Source of the DNA: Dermacentor variabilis
Taxonomy: Eukaryota; Arthropoda; Arachnida; Ixodida; Ixodidae
Assembly (NCBI RefSeq): GCF_050947875.1
Contig: NC_134574.1
Location: 156,881,534 to 156,945,533 of the forward strand
DNA length: 64,000 bases
Direction of reading: 5' to 3'
The translations under genes and the position numbers were made by a program. How positions within the stretch are numbered: position 1 is the stretch's first letter; each line of letters begins with the position of its first letter. Shown here one piece after another: positions 1 through 14,920 of the stretch. The notes under the pieces were generated by a model, which searched no databases, was not told the DNA's origin, and saw only the letters and a list, made by a program, of their open reading frames with translations.

Positions 1-1271
1 AAATCACCCATGCGACGTCAGTGGGGCGAGCTATCCGATTGGCTGACAAGGGCGCGTGATCGATAATTTTTCCAACTTTACGGTAAACAAATTATCTTCG
101 TAATAGTTGGAATGTTAGTTAATTTGTTTTTATGAAAAGAAAGTAACATAAAGAGAATGCACAAGAACAATTTTTCAGTACACTTAAGCACTTCCGGCAC
201 ACAGCGTGTGTCGTCTGCTTGTGTTACAACGTACTCCATTTTGAAGAGAGCTCCGCGGTCAGAGTCGGTCGCAGTCTTTTCGCGAGCTCTATGATTGGAC
301 TTTGTTGCCTTGTGGACTGCAAACGTAGCGACTGGCAATATGTCAAGCTGCGACATCGTGTCCCTCTGCAAGGCAGCGTACGAGCGAACTGCCTGCTGCG
401 CATCAGACTGCCGCTATGCGATCGGCGCCAGGATTTGCGCGTTTGTGGCCGTCATTTTACACCGGAAGATTACTAGCGCAATAGCGTTTTAGGGCAGACG
501 CAAGCGCAAGGGGACAGAGTCTGGCCGCTTAACTGTGCCGTAACGGGATGAGCCATGAGATGAGCAGAAGGGCAAATATGAATGGTCTGCATGGTGCAGC
601 CACCTGGTGGCACAAAGCTCAACCATACACAGTAGCAGCAACGAAGTGTATTCTTCTTTGCTGCTGGTGTGTATTTTTCGCAGGAGTGCAATCATCAACA
701 CGTGTTTTTATAAATGTTTAAATTGTTTTACACTTGGTTAGAGCAATATTAGCGCTTTGTTTGGCTGGTTAAGCGCTGCGCCAACAAGTGTATGGACCGT
801 GAAGACCGATCAGGCCGCTCACGTACGTCTACGCTAATGTTCCTTCATCAGCTTGAGTTTATGCCTCCAGTCATTTGCCGAAATGACCAGCTTGCCTGTG
901 GTTACCGGAATACAAAACACGTTCGGCGCTACGACAGAATGCTTGCAACGCACGCTGCTTCGATAGCTCTCGCGTGGGGTCGACGGCCAAGCGGCTAGCG
1001 GAGAGGTCTCGCGCGGGCGGGCTCCAAAACAACCGGAAGTGGACGATGTGACGTCGCATCGTGACGCTGAACCAGTGAAGGCGGAGCTTAGCCCCGCTCG
1101 CTCGGCGAAGGAGTTGAGGAGGAAAAGCATGGCCAGGGAGGAGGGTAACGTCTAATCGCTTGTAGCTCCATTAATACGTAACGCTTCACTTAAATTGTGG
1201 TGCGAATGTTCTACTTAAGCTGTACCCTACGCGTCTACAAAATTTGTCCGAACCGTTTCAGGGGCCCTTTA

Positions 1272-1272
<1 letters not shown>
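1..1272 (-). mobile_element. TTAA-type non-autonomous DNA element, copy A (cut by window edge)
   Basis: This is the reverse complement of the elements at 5346-8309 and 6449-7926. Its outer end reads CGTTTCAGGGGCCCT followed by TTAA (1269-1272), matching their inverted ends. The other end lies outside the window. No open frame exceeds about 100 codons and none resembles a transposase, so it is probably a MITE mobilised by an element elsewhere. At 184-187 it carries an uninterrupted TTAA at the exact place where copy B has been entered by copy C, so it shows the empty site. TTAA target duplication is typical of the piggyBac superfamily; that assignment is inference. Confidence 0.75.
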
Positions 1273-1274
<2 letters not shown>

Positions 1275-1318
<44 letters not shown>

Positions 1319-1329
1319 AGAGAGAGAGT
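1275..1329. repeat. (GA)n microsatellite
   Basis: A run of GA dinucleotides with a short G interruption follows directly after the end of the TTAA element. Confidence 0.95.
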
Positions 1330-1451
1330 GACGTGTTACAGTAAGAGCGGCCCGTTTGAAAACGTTTAACGTAACTCCTCATTCGGACAGTACCATTGTA
1401 TTTCATCGGAGTATTTGGTTTTTTTCCGCCCATCTAGTTGAGCACTCTGAA

Positions 1452-1780
1452 CACTGAGCATTCTCTGGATGGATGGATGTTATGAGCGTCCCCTTTAGAA
1501 CGGAGTGGTGGGTTGCGCCGCCAAGCCCTTGCTATTGTACTGCCTAATGTCCTACCTAGGTTAAAGAAAAGAAGAAAAAGAAACACCATGAACTCCCACA
1601 ACCAAATTTTCTGACCCCCTATTGTGAACTTTGCATTTGTACGTCTCTGTTTTTTGTCGTTTCCCTGCTTTCTTCCACCAATCTTCCAATCGCCTCTTAC
1701 TAATCTCTATTGCGGGCATGTTTACTTTTCCCCTGCTCTTGCTGAACCCAAGGGTTTCCCTAAATGATGATGTAGACGCT
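1452..1780 (+). repeat. Candidate interspersed repeat with GGAT start
   Basis: The segment begins with a GGATGGATGGATGTTATGAG stretch, has an A-rich middle (1560-1590) and continues to about 1780. I recall similar sequence scattered in tick transcripts, so I call it a dispersed repeat. There is no second copy in this window to prove it. The rest of 1330-2400 shows nothing else I can name. Confidence 0.35.
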
Positions 1781-2409
1781 GCAGTCCGTATTCAATGAAC
1801 AGAGCAGTTACCGAGGCACGTAGAGGGGCAGCAGATTTGTGGCGCCATCTGTTAACGCACCTAATAATCATGAAATAAATTGCATGCCTTCGTGCGTGAT
1901 CTCGCAGGCTCTGTAGTTTGCATGGCATTCGAGATTGTAGCCCGAGGAAATCTTTGAGGCCGTGTGAGCCAGTGGTAAAACAAAACTAGAGGCACAGCGG
2001 TGCGATTATTCTTGATGCGTTCGATAGTTCAATACACACTAGAACAGATGTGGTAAAAGGCAAGCACTGAATTTCCAAACCATGAACGCAGTGATACCAT
2101 CATAGAGTAAAAAGGCACATGCGTGCTACACCCGTTTAATTAAGATTAGGATCTCGATAACGTAGCGTTTAAAGAATGGGAAGTACTTACAATAACATAA
2201 TATTTACGCCTTGTAAAGTTTGCTGGTATAAATATCGGGGAAATTGTCCTCACGTCTTACAATGTTTCTTTAGCACGAACCGTAGCGGCACCTGGTGTGA
2301 CTACGTGAAACTTGCGGGAGAATATTTCGCGGCGTTGCCGGCCGATGGCGCTCGCTCGCAACGCGAAGTACGGGGTAATCGGAAGTGTAAATGGGGGATA
2401 ACCGGGAGT

Positions 2410-2760
2410 CGTCAAAAAAGAAAGCGAGGAGACACAGAGACATTGAATTGGTTGCAAAGAATGGAAACAAAAGGACCATGGAGATTTAGAAGAATGAGAA
2501 GAAAGAAATCTAAACGAAAAATCTGTACGACAACACAAAGGGCAGTGCCTTGTTATTTGAGGCTCGAGCCTGTTGTCTTAAGGACAAAAATATACCGGAG
2601 CAAATATTCGTAAGATGAGGCATGTGTATGTCGCGAGCGAAAATCTGGAGGCTACTCAGCGCATCCGAATGGAATGCAAAGGGATTCACCTAGTGAGGTC
2701 CGTAGGTAATGTAGACCTTACAGAAACGCTAGGATTCAATGTGTAGGGAAGCATCAACTA
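2410..2760 (+). pseudogene. Decayed C-terminal end of a non-LTR retrotransposon ORF2
   Basis: Translated in two frames this stretch gives peptide pieces such as LRLEPVVLRTKIYRSKYS, CVCRER and MECKGIHLV. They resemble the end of ORF2 in a tick LINE family, where a Cys-rich segment is followed by a T-E-H-I-L-M-E-C type motif. A stop after RSKYS and at least one frameshift near 2615 break the frame, so it is a dead 3' remnant. The family comparison is from memory. An open frame from 2176 to 2613 covers its first part, but its upstream half matches nothing I know. Confidence 0.45.
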
Positions 2761-4108
<1,348 letters not shown>

Positions 4109-4217
4109 GAGTGAGTGAGTGAGTGAGTGAGTGAGTGAGTGAGTGAGTGAGTGAGTGAGTGAGTGAGTGAGTGAGTGAGTGAGTGAGTGAGTGAGTGAGT
4201 GAGTGAGTGAGTGAGTG
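4109..4217. repeat. (GAGT)n tetranucleotide microsatellite
   Basis: About 27 uninterrupted GAGT units. The array starts where the neighbouring LINE copy at 12876 reads CTGAGTGG, so it may have expanded from that LINE word. Confidence 0.97.
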
Positions 4218-5341
4218 AAACTTTCTTTTATTTTTGTTTGCTACCGAGTTTTTAAAATACGGTTTTTATTGAATACCGTATGGTACTACCGTTTTCTGGT
4301 GCCGAGGTTATGGTAATGATTTTTTTCTCCTGTATGTTCAGCTAAGCTACATGGAATACTCGCCTATTTAAGTGTTTTGTTTATAAGGGTTTCTTTATAT
4401 CACTATCATTTGCGTAATATTCTGTGGGTGTTTATTGCTATCTCCCTGTACGTTTTCACGTGCTTTGTTTTTCTTCACTCCCTCGTCCCCTTCTCCCCCC
4501 TTCTTCACCACCGTAATACCATGAGTCGCTGTGGGTACGAGTAAATAAATACATAAAAATAATAAAACTAATCACTCGCGCGAAGTCGCTGTTACTGGGG
4601 GTTCTTCTATTCATGTATTTTATTTTTCAATCTCGGTTTTGCGACGGCGTTGGTAAAGAATCACATGGGTTGCAAGTCAAAAATATTTGGCAGACCGTGA
4701 AAAATCTGTAATGCACACTCCACGAGAGTCACATAAAAAAAAAAGGTACTTCAGGGGATTAAATCCTCCTCTTCTCCTCTTATAGATCCAGGTCACAGCT
4801 CTGTCTCTTCCGTTCACATCATTTGATTTGAAGTTTATTTTTTAAAACAATTTCCTTCTTCGGGGCGTTAAAACGATTTGAATTGCGCGCCTTCGAGCTG
4901 TTCGCGACGACCGCAGTAACGCAGCGCCATCTGCACGCCATGTTTAGAATCAACCGCCGCTTGAGTTCTACTTTCAGGCGGAGAGTGGCGCTAGTTACGG
5001 TACAATTGCCACTTGCATTTGTGTACCCCCGTCCCCTTTTATTTAATAAAGTTGTTTCCTCCTCCTGCAGTTGTGTTCTTCGAAGCCGGCCCATAGGCCA
5101 GCTGACCTTATGGCACCTTCTTTATTGAATGTGGTTCCCTGTCTCAAAGAAAAAGAAAATAAACAAAAAATAAATAAGAAGAAAAGTGGGCCTTTGTATT
5201 GCAGGTATGAGTGGACAAGCTCGAAGCAGATAAAGTTCTTGGGCTATGTCCTCCACAGGTTCGTAATGATCAGTTTTAATACCTAACACTGTTCTGGAAG
5301 TGGTAAAGACACCGTTTGTGAAAATGATAGAGAAACAGGGT
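4218..5341. other. Anonymous sequence with two polyadenylation-like ends
   Basis: No coding region is recognised. AATAAA words occur at about 4541-4560 (followed by an A-rich tail, like a LINE 3' end) and at 5044-5049, downstream of a GC-richer block at 4880-5000. Either could be the 3' end of an old retroelement; no boundaries can be set. Confidence 0.4.
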
Positions 5342-8313
5342 CTAAAGGGCCCCTGAAACGGTTCGGACAAATTTTGTAGACGCGTAGGGTACAGCTTAAG
5401 TAGAAAATTCGCATCACAATTTAAGTGAAGCGTTGCGTATTAATGGAGCTACAAGCAATTAGAAGTTACCTTCCGCCCTAGCCATGCTTTTCCTCCTCAA
5501 CTCGTTCGCCGAGCGAGCGGGGCTAAGCTCCGCCTTCACCGGTTCAGCGTCACGATGCAACGTCACATCGTCCACTTCCGGTTGTTTTGGAGCCCGCTCC
5601 GCCCACGCGAAACCTCTCCGCTAGCCGCTTGGCCGTCGACCCCAAGCGAGAGCTATCGAAGCAGCGGGCGTTGCGAGCATTCTGTCGTAGCGCCGAACGT
5701 GTCTGGCATTCCGGTAACTACAGACAAGCTGGTCATTTCGGTAAATGACTGGAAGCATAAACTCAAGCTGATTAAGGAACTTTAGCGTAGACGTACGTGA
5801 GCGGCCTGAACGGTCTGCACGGTCCAGTCACTTGTTGGCGCAGCGCTTAACCAGCTAAACAAAGCGCTAATATTACTCTAATAAAGTGTAAAACATTTTA
5901 AACATTTATAAAAACACCGTGTTGATGATTACACTCCTGCGAAAAATACACGCCAGCAGCAAAGAAGAATACACTTCGTCGCTGCTACTGTGTATGGTTG
6001 AGCTCTATGCCACCAGGTGGCTGCACCGTGCAGACCATTCACGCTTGCCCTTCTGCTCATCTCATGGCTCATCCCGTTACGGCACAGTCAAGCGACCAGA
6101 CCCTGTCCCCTTGCGCTTGCGTTTGCCCAAACACCGGACTCGCGATACGCTATTGCGTTAGTAATCTTCCGGTTTAAAGTGACGGCCACAAACGCGCGAA
6201 TCCTGGCGCCGATCGGATAGCGGCAGTTAGATGCGCAGCAGCCAGTTCGCTCGTAAGCTGCCTTGCAGAGGGACACGATGTCGCAGCTTGACATATTGCT
6301 AGTCGCTACGTTTGCAGTCCACAAGACAACAAAGTCGAATCATAGGGCTCGCGAAAAGACAGACCGACACTGACGGCGGAGCTCTCGTCAAAATGGAGTA
6401 CGTTGTAACACAAGCAGACGACACTTGCTGTGTGCCGGAAGTGCTTAAAGGGCCCCTGAAACGGTTCGGACAAATTTTGTAGACGCGTAGGGTACAGCTT
6501 AAGTAGAACATTCGCACCACAATTTAAGTGAAGCGTTACGTATTAATGGAGCTACAAGCGATTAGAAGTTACCCTCCTCCCCAGCCACGCTTTTCCTCCT
6601 CAACTCGCTCGCCGAGCGAGCGGGGCTAAGCTCCGCCTTCACTGGTCCCGCGTCACGATGCGACGTCACATCGTCCACTTCCGGTTGTTTTGGAGCCCGC
6701 CCGCGCGAAACCTCTCCGCTAGCCGCTTGGCTGTCGACCCCAAGCGAGAGCTATCGAAGCAGCCTGCGTTGCGAGCAATCTGTCGTAGCGCCGAAGGTGT
6801 CTGGTATTCCGTTAACCACAGGCAAGCTGGTCATTTCGGCAAATGACTGGAGGCATAAACTCAAGCTGATGAAGGAACTTTGGCGTAGACGTACGTGAGC
6901 GGCCTGATCGGTCTGCACGGTCCAGACACTTGTTGGCGCAGCGCTTAACCAGCCAAACAAAGCGCTAATATTGCTCTAACCAAGTGTAAAACATTTTAAA
7001 CATTTATAAAAACAACGTGTTGATGATTACACTCCTGCGAAAAATACGCACCAGCAGCAAAGAAGAATACGCTTCGTTGCTGCTACTGTGTATGGTTGAG
7101 CTCTATGCCACCAGGTGGCTGCACCGTGCAGACCATTCACATGTGCCCTTCAGCTCATCTCGGCTCATCCCGTTACGGCACAGTCAAGCGGCCAGACCCT
7201 GTCCCCTTGCGCTTATGTTTGCCCTAATACGGGACTCGCGAAACGCTATTGCGTTAGTAATCTTCCGGTGTAAAGTGACGGCCACAAACGCGCAAATCCT
7301 GGCGCCGATCGTATAGCGGCAGTCCGATGCGCAGCAGCTAGTTCGCTCGTACGCTGCCTTGCAGAGGGACACGATGTCGCAGCTTGACATATTGCCAGTC
7401 GCTACGTTTGCAGTCCACAAGGCAACAAAGTCGAATCGTAGTGCTCGCGAAAAGACTGAGACCAACTCTGACCGCGGAGCTCTCGTCAAAATGGAGTACG
7501 TTGTAACACAAGCAGACGACACTTGCTGTGTGCCGGAAGTGCCTAAGTGTACTGAAAAATTGTTCTTGTGCATTCTCTTTATGCTGATTTATTTCTATAA
7601 AAGCAAATTAACTAGCATTCCAACTATTACGAAGATCATTTGTTTACCATAAAGTTGGAAAAATTATCGATCACGCGCCCTGGTCAGCCAATCGGATAGC
7701 TCGCCCCACTGACGTCATATGGGTGATTTCGGTCATATGGGTAGGGGCGGCTTAAAATTCCGCCGAGCAGTGCGCTGCGATCGGCAGCGATGTGCATCTT
7801 TAAAACCTTATAATAAATTACACGCTTTACGCAGAGCACTTAGATGTGTCAATTAATGATCAGAAGGACCTACTCTAACGACTCAGTACGTTTGTAGAAA
7901 ATCGTCAAAAGCGTTTCAGGGTCCCTTTAAGTGTACTGAAAAAATGTTCTTGTGCATTCTCTTTATGTTACTTTCTTTTTATAAAAACAAATGAAATAAC
8001 ATTCCAACTTTACGAATATCCTTTGTTAACCATAAAGTTGGAAAAATTATCGATCACGTGCCCTGGTCAGCCAATCGGATAGCTCGCCCCACTGACGTCT
8101 TAAGGGCGATTTCCGTCATATGGGTAGGGGCGGCTTAAAATTCCGCCGAGCAGTGTGCTGCGATCGCCAGCGATGTGCATTTTTAAAACCTTATAATGAA
8201 TTACACGCTTTTCGCAGAGCACTTAGATGTGTCCATTAATGATCAGAAGGACCTACTCTAACGACTCAGTAGTTTTGTAGAAAATCGTCAAAAGCGTTTC
8301 AGGGTCCCTTTAA
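5342..8313 (+). mobile_element. TTAA-type non-autonomous DNA element, copy B (interrupted by copy C)
   Basis: The element proper runs 5346-6448 and resumes 7931-8309, about 1482 bp in total. It starts AGGGCCCCTGAAACGG and ends CGTTTCAGGGTCCCT, an inverted pair. Flanks are CTAA (5342-5345) and TTAA (8310-8313), i.e. a TTAA target duplication with one mutation. Copy C lies inside at a TTAA. No frame looks like a transposase. The two halves join exactly at the TTAA that is intact in copy A. Confidence 0.85.
6449..7926 (+). mobile_element. TTAA-type non-autonomous DNA element, copy C (nested in copy B)
   Basis: A 1478-bp full copy with ends AGGGCCCCTGAAACGG and CGTTTCAGGGTCCCT, flanked on both sides by TTAA (6445-6448 and 7927-7930). 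It is colinear with copy B and inverted relative to copy A. The sequence just left of it (GGAAGTGC) and just right (GTGTACTG) are adjacent in copy A, proving insertion. No transposase frame is present; the longest open frames are under 130 codons. Confidence 0.9.
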
Positions 8314-10615
<2,302 letters not shown>

Positions 10616-11103
10616 TATATTATAAAGTACCTTTGCGACTGAATATATCGGTGTACAATTGGCAAACTTGCCATATATGTTCTTGGATCATGCGCTTCTC
10701 AACAGAGCTTCTCGATTATTACTTTAAGCGTTTAATTTGATCTGTAGTTTTAACATAAATGAAAGCAAAATTCTAGAGTACGCATTTCCCGCAGTCTGGG
10801 TTTCTAGGGCAATCGTGTCTCTTTTCTTACATTTACCGTGTTTCTGTTCAAAGAGTTAGCCCGTTTTCCCAACTCTTATTATATCCAGTTGCGGTTTCCA
10901 TGCGCCCACCATAACGGTGATCAAGAAGTCAGGAGAGTTCGTTGCGATCGTCAAGAAAGCTATACGTGTTAGTGCGTACAAGTAAATTCACATAACTCGT
11001 GTAGGATTTGTGGTAGCGGGACCATCGTATTGGAAACATCGGTAATATAGGAGTTTCGAGTTGTCGATTATTTCATCCTCCGTTTAGGCAGGCTGCTGGC
11101 GAG
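10616..11103. other. No gene recognised
   Basis: Anonymous AT-rich sequence with no repeat or coding signal that I can name. Confidence 0.5.
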
Positions 11104-11170
11104 TCCAGGTGGCAGAGCGACCCCTCCGGATAGATATTGATCGTGGGTTCGAATCCCGGATAAGGACGAA
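11104..11170 (+). ncRNA. tRNA-like RNA polymerase III promoter, probable SINE head
   Basis: A box-like TGGCAGAGCG (11110-11119) and a perfect B box GGTTCGAATCC (11146-11156) are spaced as in a tRNA gene. The outer GTCC and GGAC could pair as the start of an acceptor stem, but the remaining acceptor positions do not, and no anticodon arm is convincing. A T-rich stretch follows at 11187. A tRNA-derived SINE head or tRNA pseudogene is more likely than a working tRNA. Confidence 0.4.
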
Positions 11171-11559
11171 TTATTCAACTGAAGTTTTTTTTTGTTTGTT
11201 TACGAGAGATAACCGTACGAGGTTTCATTTGTAGTTTCGTGCTACAGTAGGGATGACAATTTTCATTTTACTTAATAAATAATGAATGATAAAATGTGTG
11301 GCAGAAAGAAGTTAATGAAAGGAATAAAATATTCTCGGGCGCAATGAATTAACATCGGCGAATGCATGCACGTTACGTGAGCATGAGCATCGTTTGGTTA
11401 TCTCGCTGATCGTCATTACGAGCGTCTGGTGACCGAACGTCTGCCAATGAGGGAGAAAAGGTCTGGTATGCGTTGTTCCAGCTTAAACCGAAGCGAAGTG
11501 CGGAGGAGGGTATGTGATTACACGACATCAGTTTGCTGTTAATGTATATGACAAAGAAT
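11171..11559. other. No gene recognised
   Basis: Anonymous sequence between the tRNA-like head and the RTE remnant; it may hold unrecognisable 5' parts of that LINE. Confidence 0.4.
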
Positions 11560-13235
11560 GACAGTGTCCAACTCAAGAGATCAGATAGAATTCGCGGAAC
11601 TGTCAAAACTGATCAACAAGGAGAAAGCAAGGGATAGTCAAAATTATAACGCGAGAAAGACTGATGAAGCAGTAAAAAAAATGGACGCAGTATGAAAACA
11701 GTGAGAAGGAAACTTGGCATCGGACAAGCCAAGATGTATGCACTGAAAGCTAAGCGGGGTAATATCACCAGCAATTTCGATGATATAGTTAAAGAAACGG
11801 AAGAGTTCTATACTGACCTGCACAGCACCTAGAGCCGTCACGCTACCTCCATTTGAAGTAGTAATTAACAGGTTAGAGAGGCTCCTTCCATAACTAGCGA
11901 TGAAGTTTGAAGGGCCTTGCAAGACATGAACCGGAGAAAAGCGGCAGAAGATGGAATAACAGTCGATTTAATCAAAGATGGAAGAGACATCATGCTTGAG
12001 AAGCTTCCGCCCCTTGATACAAGATGACTCACGACTTCAAGGATTCCAGAGAATTTGAATAATGGCAACATTATACTAAGCCACAGAAAGGCAGACGTTA
12101 AGGAATTAAAAATAAAGATATCGGTCCATTAGCTTACTTCCAGTACTGTATAAAATATTCAACAAGATAATTTCAAATGGAATAAGGGCAACACTTGGCT
12201 TCAGTCAACCAAGCGAACAGGCTGGCTTCAGGAAGGGAATGTCTACAATGGATCACATCCACGTCATCACTCAGGTAATTGAGAAATCTGCAGAGTACAA
12301 TCAACCTCTCTATATCGTTTTCATAGATTACGAAAAAGGCATTTGATTCAGTAGAGATACCAGCAGTCATAGAGGCATTACATAATCAAAACGTGCACGA
12401 CGCTTACGTAAATATCGTGGAAAGTATCTACAGAGATTCCATAGCAACCTTGTATCGGCACAGGGAAAGCAGAAAGATACCTACAAAGAAAGAGGTCAGG
12501 CAAGGAGACACAATCTCTCCAATGAGACAGACTCCAATAGGACTCAGGATCAACGGTAAATATCTCAGCAGCCTTCGGTTTGCAGATTATATTGTCCTGT
12601 TAAGCAACACCGGGTACCAATTGCACCAAATGATTGAGGACCTTAACAGAGAAAGTGTAATAGTGGCGTTAGAGATTAATATGCCGAAGACAAAGACAAT
12701 GCTCAATAGCCTGCCAAGGGAACAAGAGTTCAGAATCGCCAATCAGCCTTTAGATTCTGTGAAGGCGTGCATCTACCTAGGTCAATTACTCACAGGGGAC
12801 CCGGACCATGAGAAGGAAATTCACAGAAGAATAAAAATGGGTTGGACCGCATACGGTAGACATCGTGAGCTCCTGAGTGGAAGCTTACCATTATCATTGA
12901 AAATGAAAGTATACAATAAGTCCATTTTACCGGTGCTGACATACGGCGCAGAGACTTAGAGGCTGACAAAGAAGCTCGAAAAACAGTTAAGGACCGCGCA
13001 AAAAGCGATGGAACGAAGAATGTTAGGCCTAACGTTAAGAGACAGAAGGACGACAGAAAACTAGGTGGAATTACGAAATGAGGAATTTCGCAGGCGCAAG
13101 TTGGAATCGGTTGGCGCCGGACAATGGTATTTGGAGATGGCAGGGAGAGGCCTTCGTCCTGCAGTGGACATAAAATAGGCTGCTGCTGCTGATGATGATG
13201 ATGATGGTGGTGATGATGATGATGATGAAGTATCC
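11560..13235 (+). pseudogene. Decayed RTE-type non-LTR retrotransposon, reverse transcriptase and 3' end
   Basis: Multi-frame translation gives, in order, a linker with RRKLGIGQAKMYALKAKRG, the fingers (DMNRRKAAEDGI), EQAGFRKGMSTMDHI, motif A as FIDYEKAFDSVE after a one-base shift at about 12330-12345, a QGDTISP box, and then a 188-codon open stretch (12393-12959) with FADY instead of the catalytic FADD (12579-12590), YLGQLL and LPVLTYGAET. A stop follows YGAET. The copy ends CCTGCAGTGGACATAAAATA followed by a (GAT)n-type tail to 13229, the short-repeat tail usual for RTE elements. Many stops and frameshifts show it is dead. The endonuclease half is not visible. Confidence 0.85.
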
Positions 13236-13703
13236 AGACTGAGGAAGAAAACATACGAAGTTATTAAAAAGATTAAAAACACCAATATGTCTATTGATGT
13301 CGGAAGTCGATCAAACAATGACAGGATGAGGAGGAAATTATCGATCAAACAATGACAGCATGCTCAAGAAGCGAGTATGAACCATTAAAGGGGTGGAAAA
13401 ATCTGCGACGGGGACATATAGCCGCGCGCTGCGTTCTCGCAGCTTAGTTCGCGTTGATGCGAGACGCAACACGAAGGTCAGTTCGCTCGCCGGAGCTGCC
13501 GCGCTTCCTCACTCCAGCGTTTCTACAGCGAGTTTTCAGGGTCATCGAGTGAGAGGTGTTCATGTTTGTTAATTTAGTTATTGTGCCTATGTTTACAAGT
13601 TTACACGGTAAAAAATGGTAAGTCTTGCAATGGTGACCGCAGACACGTTAAATGTCTGCAGACGCTACTCTCTTTCAGATGCCGCTTTAAATGCTTTAGT
13701 ACA
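13236..13703. other. No gene recognised
   Basis: Contains a GC-rich block at 13420-13540 of unknown nature. No open frame is convincing. Confidence 0.45.
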
Positions 13704-13924
13704 GGGGACGTATTCTGAAACGTTCGCCGCCGCGAAAGTTTCGCCCTGGCCACGCCTCCGCCGTTGCGACGCGCGCTGAATGGCTGCTTTGACAAAACCG
13801 GAAATTCATTTGCGCCACCTGAATTTCCGGTTTTGTCAAAGCAGCCATTCAGAGCGCGCCACAACGGCGGAGGCGTGGCCAGGGCGAAACTTTCGCGGCG
13901 GCGAACGTTTCAGAATACGTCCCC
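13704..13924. mobile_element. Foldback (near-perfect palindromic) element
   Basis: Two 105-bp arms (13704-13808 and 13820-13924) are inverted copies with about three mismatches, separated by an 11-bp spacer. The outer end is GGGGACGTATTCTGAAACG. Arms spanning almost the whole element mark it as a foldback-type MITE. No clear target duplication is seen. The left context CAGGGGA recalls hAT ends, but the right end does not mirror it, so the superfamily stays open. Confidence 0.85.
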
Positions 13925-14329
13925 AGGACACCTCAATATCAGACAGCGTGATTAACGTAGCACAATACAGGATTCACGGAAGATTTCCTCATTGGGATGG
14001 CTTTCAAGCTGTGCTACTTGGCCATCGTTTACTATATACTGAAGTTAAAAGCGCTTTTCTTCAAATCTTGCATGTCCGAAACCCCGATCACTGGCTTACG
14101 GTAACCAATGTTGACGCTGATGAAAACACAGTCTTTGTATATGACTGAATTGATCAAGATACTACTTCTGGTGCCATCAGGGACAGCGTATTATGATTTA
14201 TCTTTCAGTTCTGGTAACATGCAACGTACAAGGAATTCACTAATGGATGGTATGCCGAAAAACTGGCCATTATTTCTGCGTGATGCAGTGCAAGTATGTG
14301 GCGTTACCTTACAAGGGACACCCACAAAG
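13925..14329 (+). pseudogene. Fragment resembling a C48/Ulp1-like cysteine protease fold
   Basis: The frame open to 14148 reads SDSVINVAQYRIHGRFPH, then a glycine-containing loop, LQILHVRNPDHWLTVTNVD and VFVYD. The pattern (D-x-x-I-N-x-x-Q, then Q-I-L-H, then H-W-L-T-V, then V-Y-D) is that of the Ulp1-like domain in many invertebrate predicted proteins, where the His of HW is catalytic. The active-site Cys region is missing. A TGA follows VYD, and in-frame stops at about 14194 and 14212 follow. It could be a broken exon or transposon-borne domain. The first 60 codons of the open frame belong to the foldback element, so no start is assigned. Confidence 0.5.
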
Positions 14330-14920
14330 TAAGTTACACTTTACTTTGAAATGAGGCATGAATATCAGAAAAATATATGTTTATATTGCCAGTTAGCGTG
14401 GTCCGCGGAGTGTTTTTCCAGATGTGAACGATCATTTATTCTTATCCAAACAATTCATTCCAGCACAGCGTTCTTTTTTGTATACTGGTGTCAGGCTATC
14501 CTGCCTACTGTCACTGAAACCAGGATGTTAGTTTTGTCTGAACTGCAGCATCACTGACAAAATGTTTCCCTGCTAGAAACTATTTCAATTTGGTGGAGAC
14601 CCAGTACGGCAAAGTTTTGTCAATATTGATGAGTTTAACACAGAGGTCTCCTTTTTTAATTCAATGAGCGAACATTGGCATGATATCAGCATACAATACA
14701 GATCTTGTTTTATATATAAAATAATTCTGACAGGCGGCATTCGATTGATCGGTCCAAGCAAAAAGAACTAATCGACCAGTGAGCCTGTACTACACTATTG
14801 CAATGGTTCACATCTGGAAAAACTACCTGTGCATCAGCCTATCCGACAATATAAACGTTTATTTTCTGATGTCCATGCCTCGTTTAAAATAAATTGTAAC
14901 TTTGGGCAAACATCATGTTA
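14330..14920. repeat. Diverged inverted repeat around a ~375-bp centre
   Basis: The left arm (about 14330-14430) and right arm (about 14806-14920) are inverted copies at roughly 75% identity by eye, including an 18-bp perfect match GTTTTTCCAGATGTGAAC (14412-14429) with its complement at 14806-14823. The centre has no recognised coding sequence. Confidence 0.6.

Noticed and set aside
11104..11170. A functional tRNA gene
   Set aside because: The acceptor stem pairs only at its outer bases and no anticodon arm is convincing.
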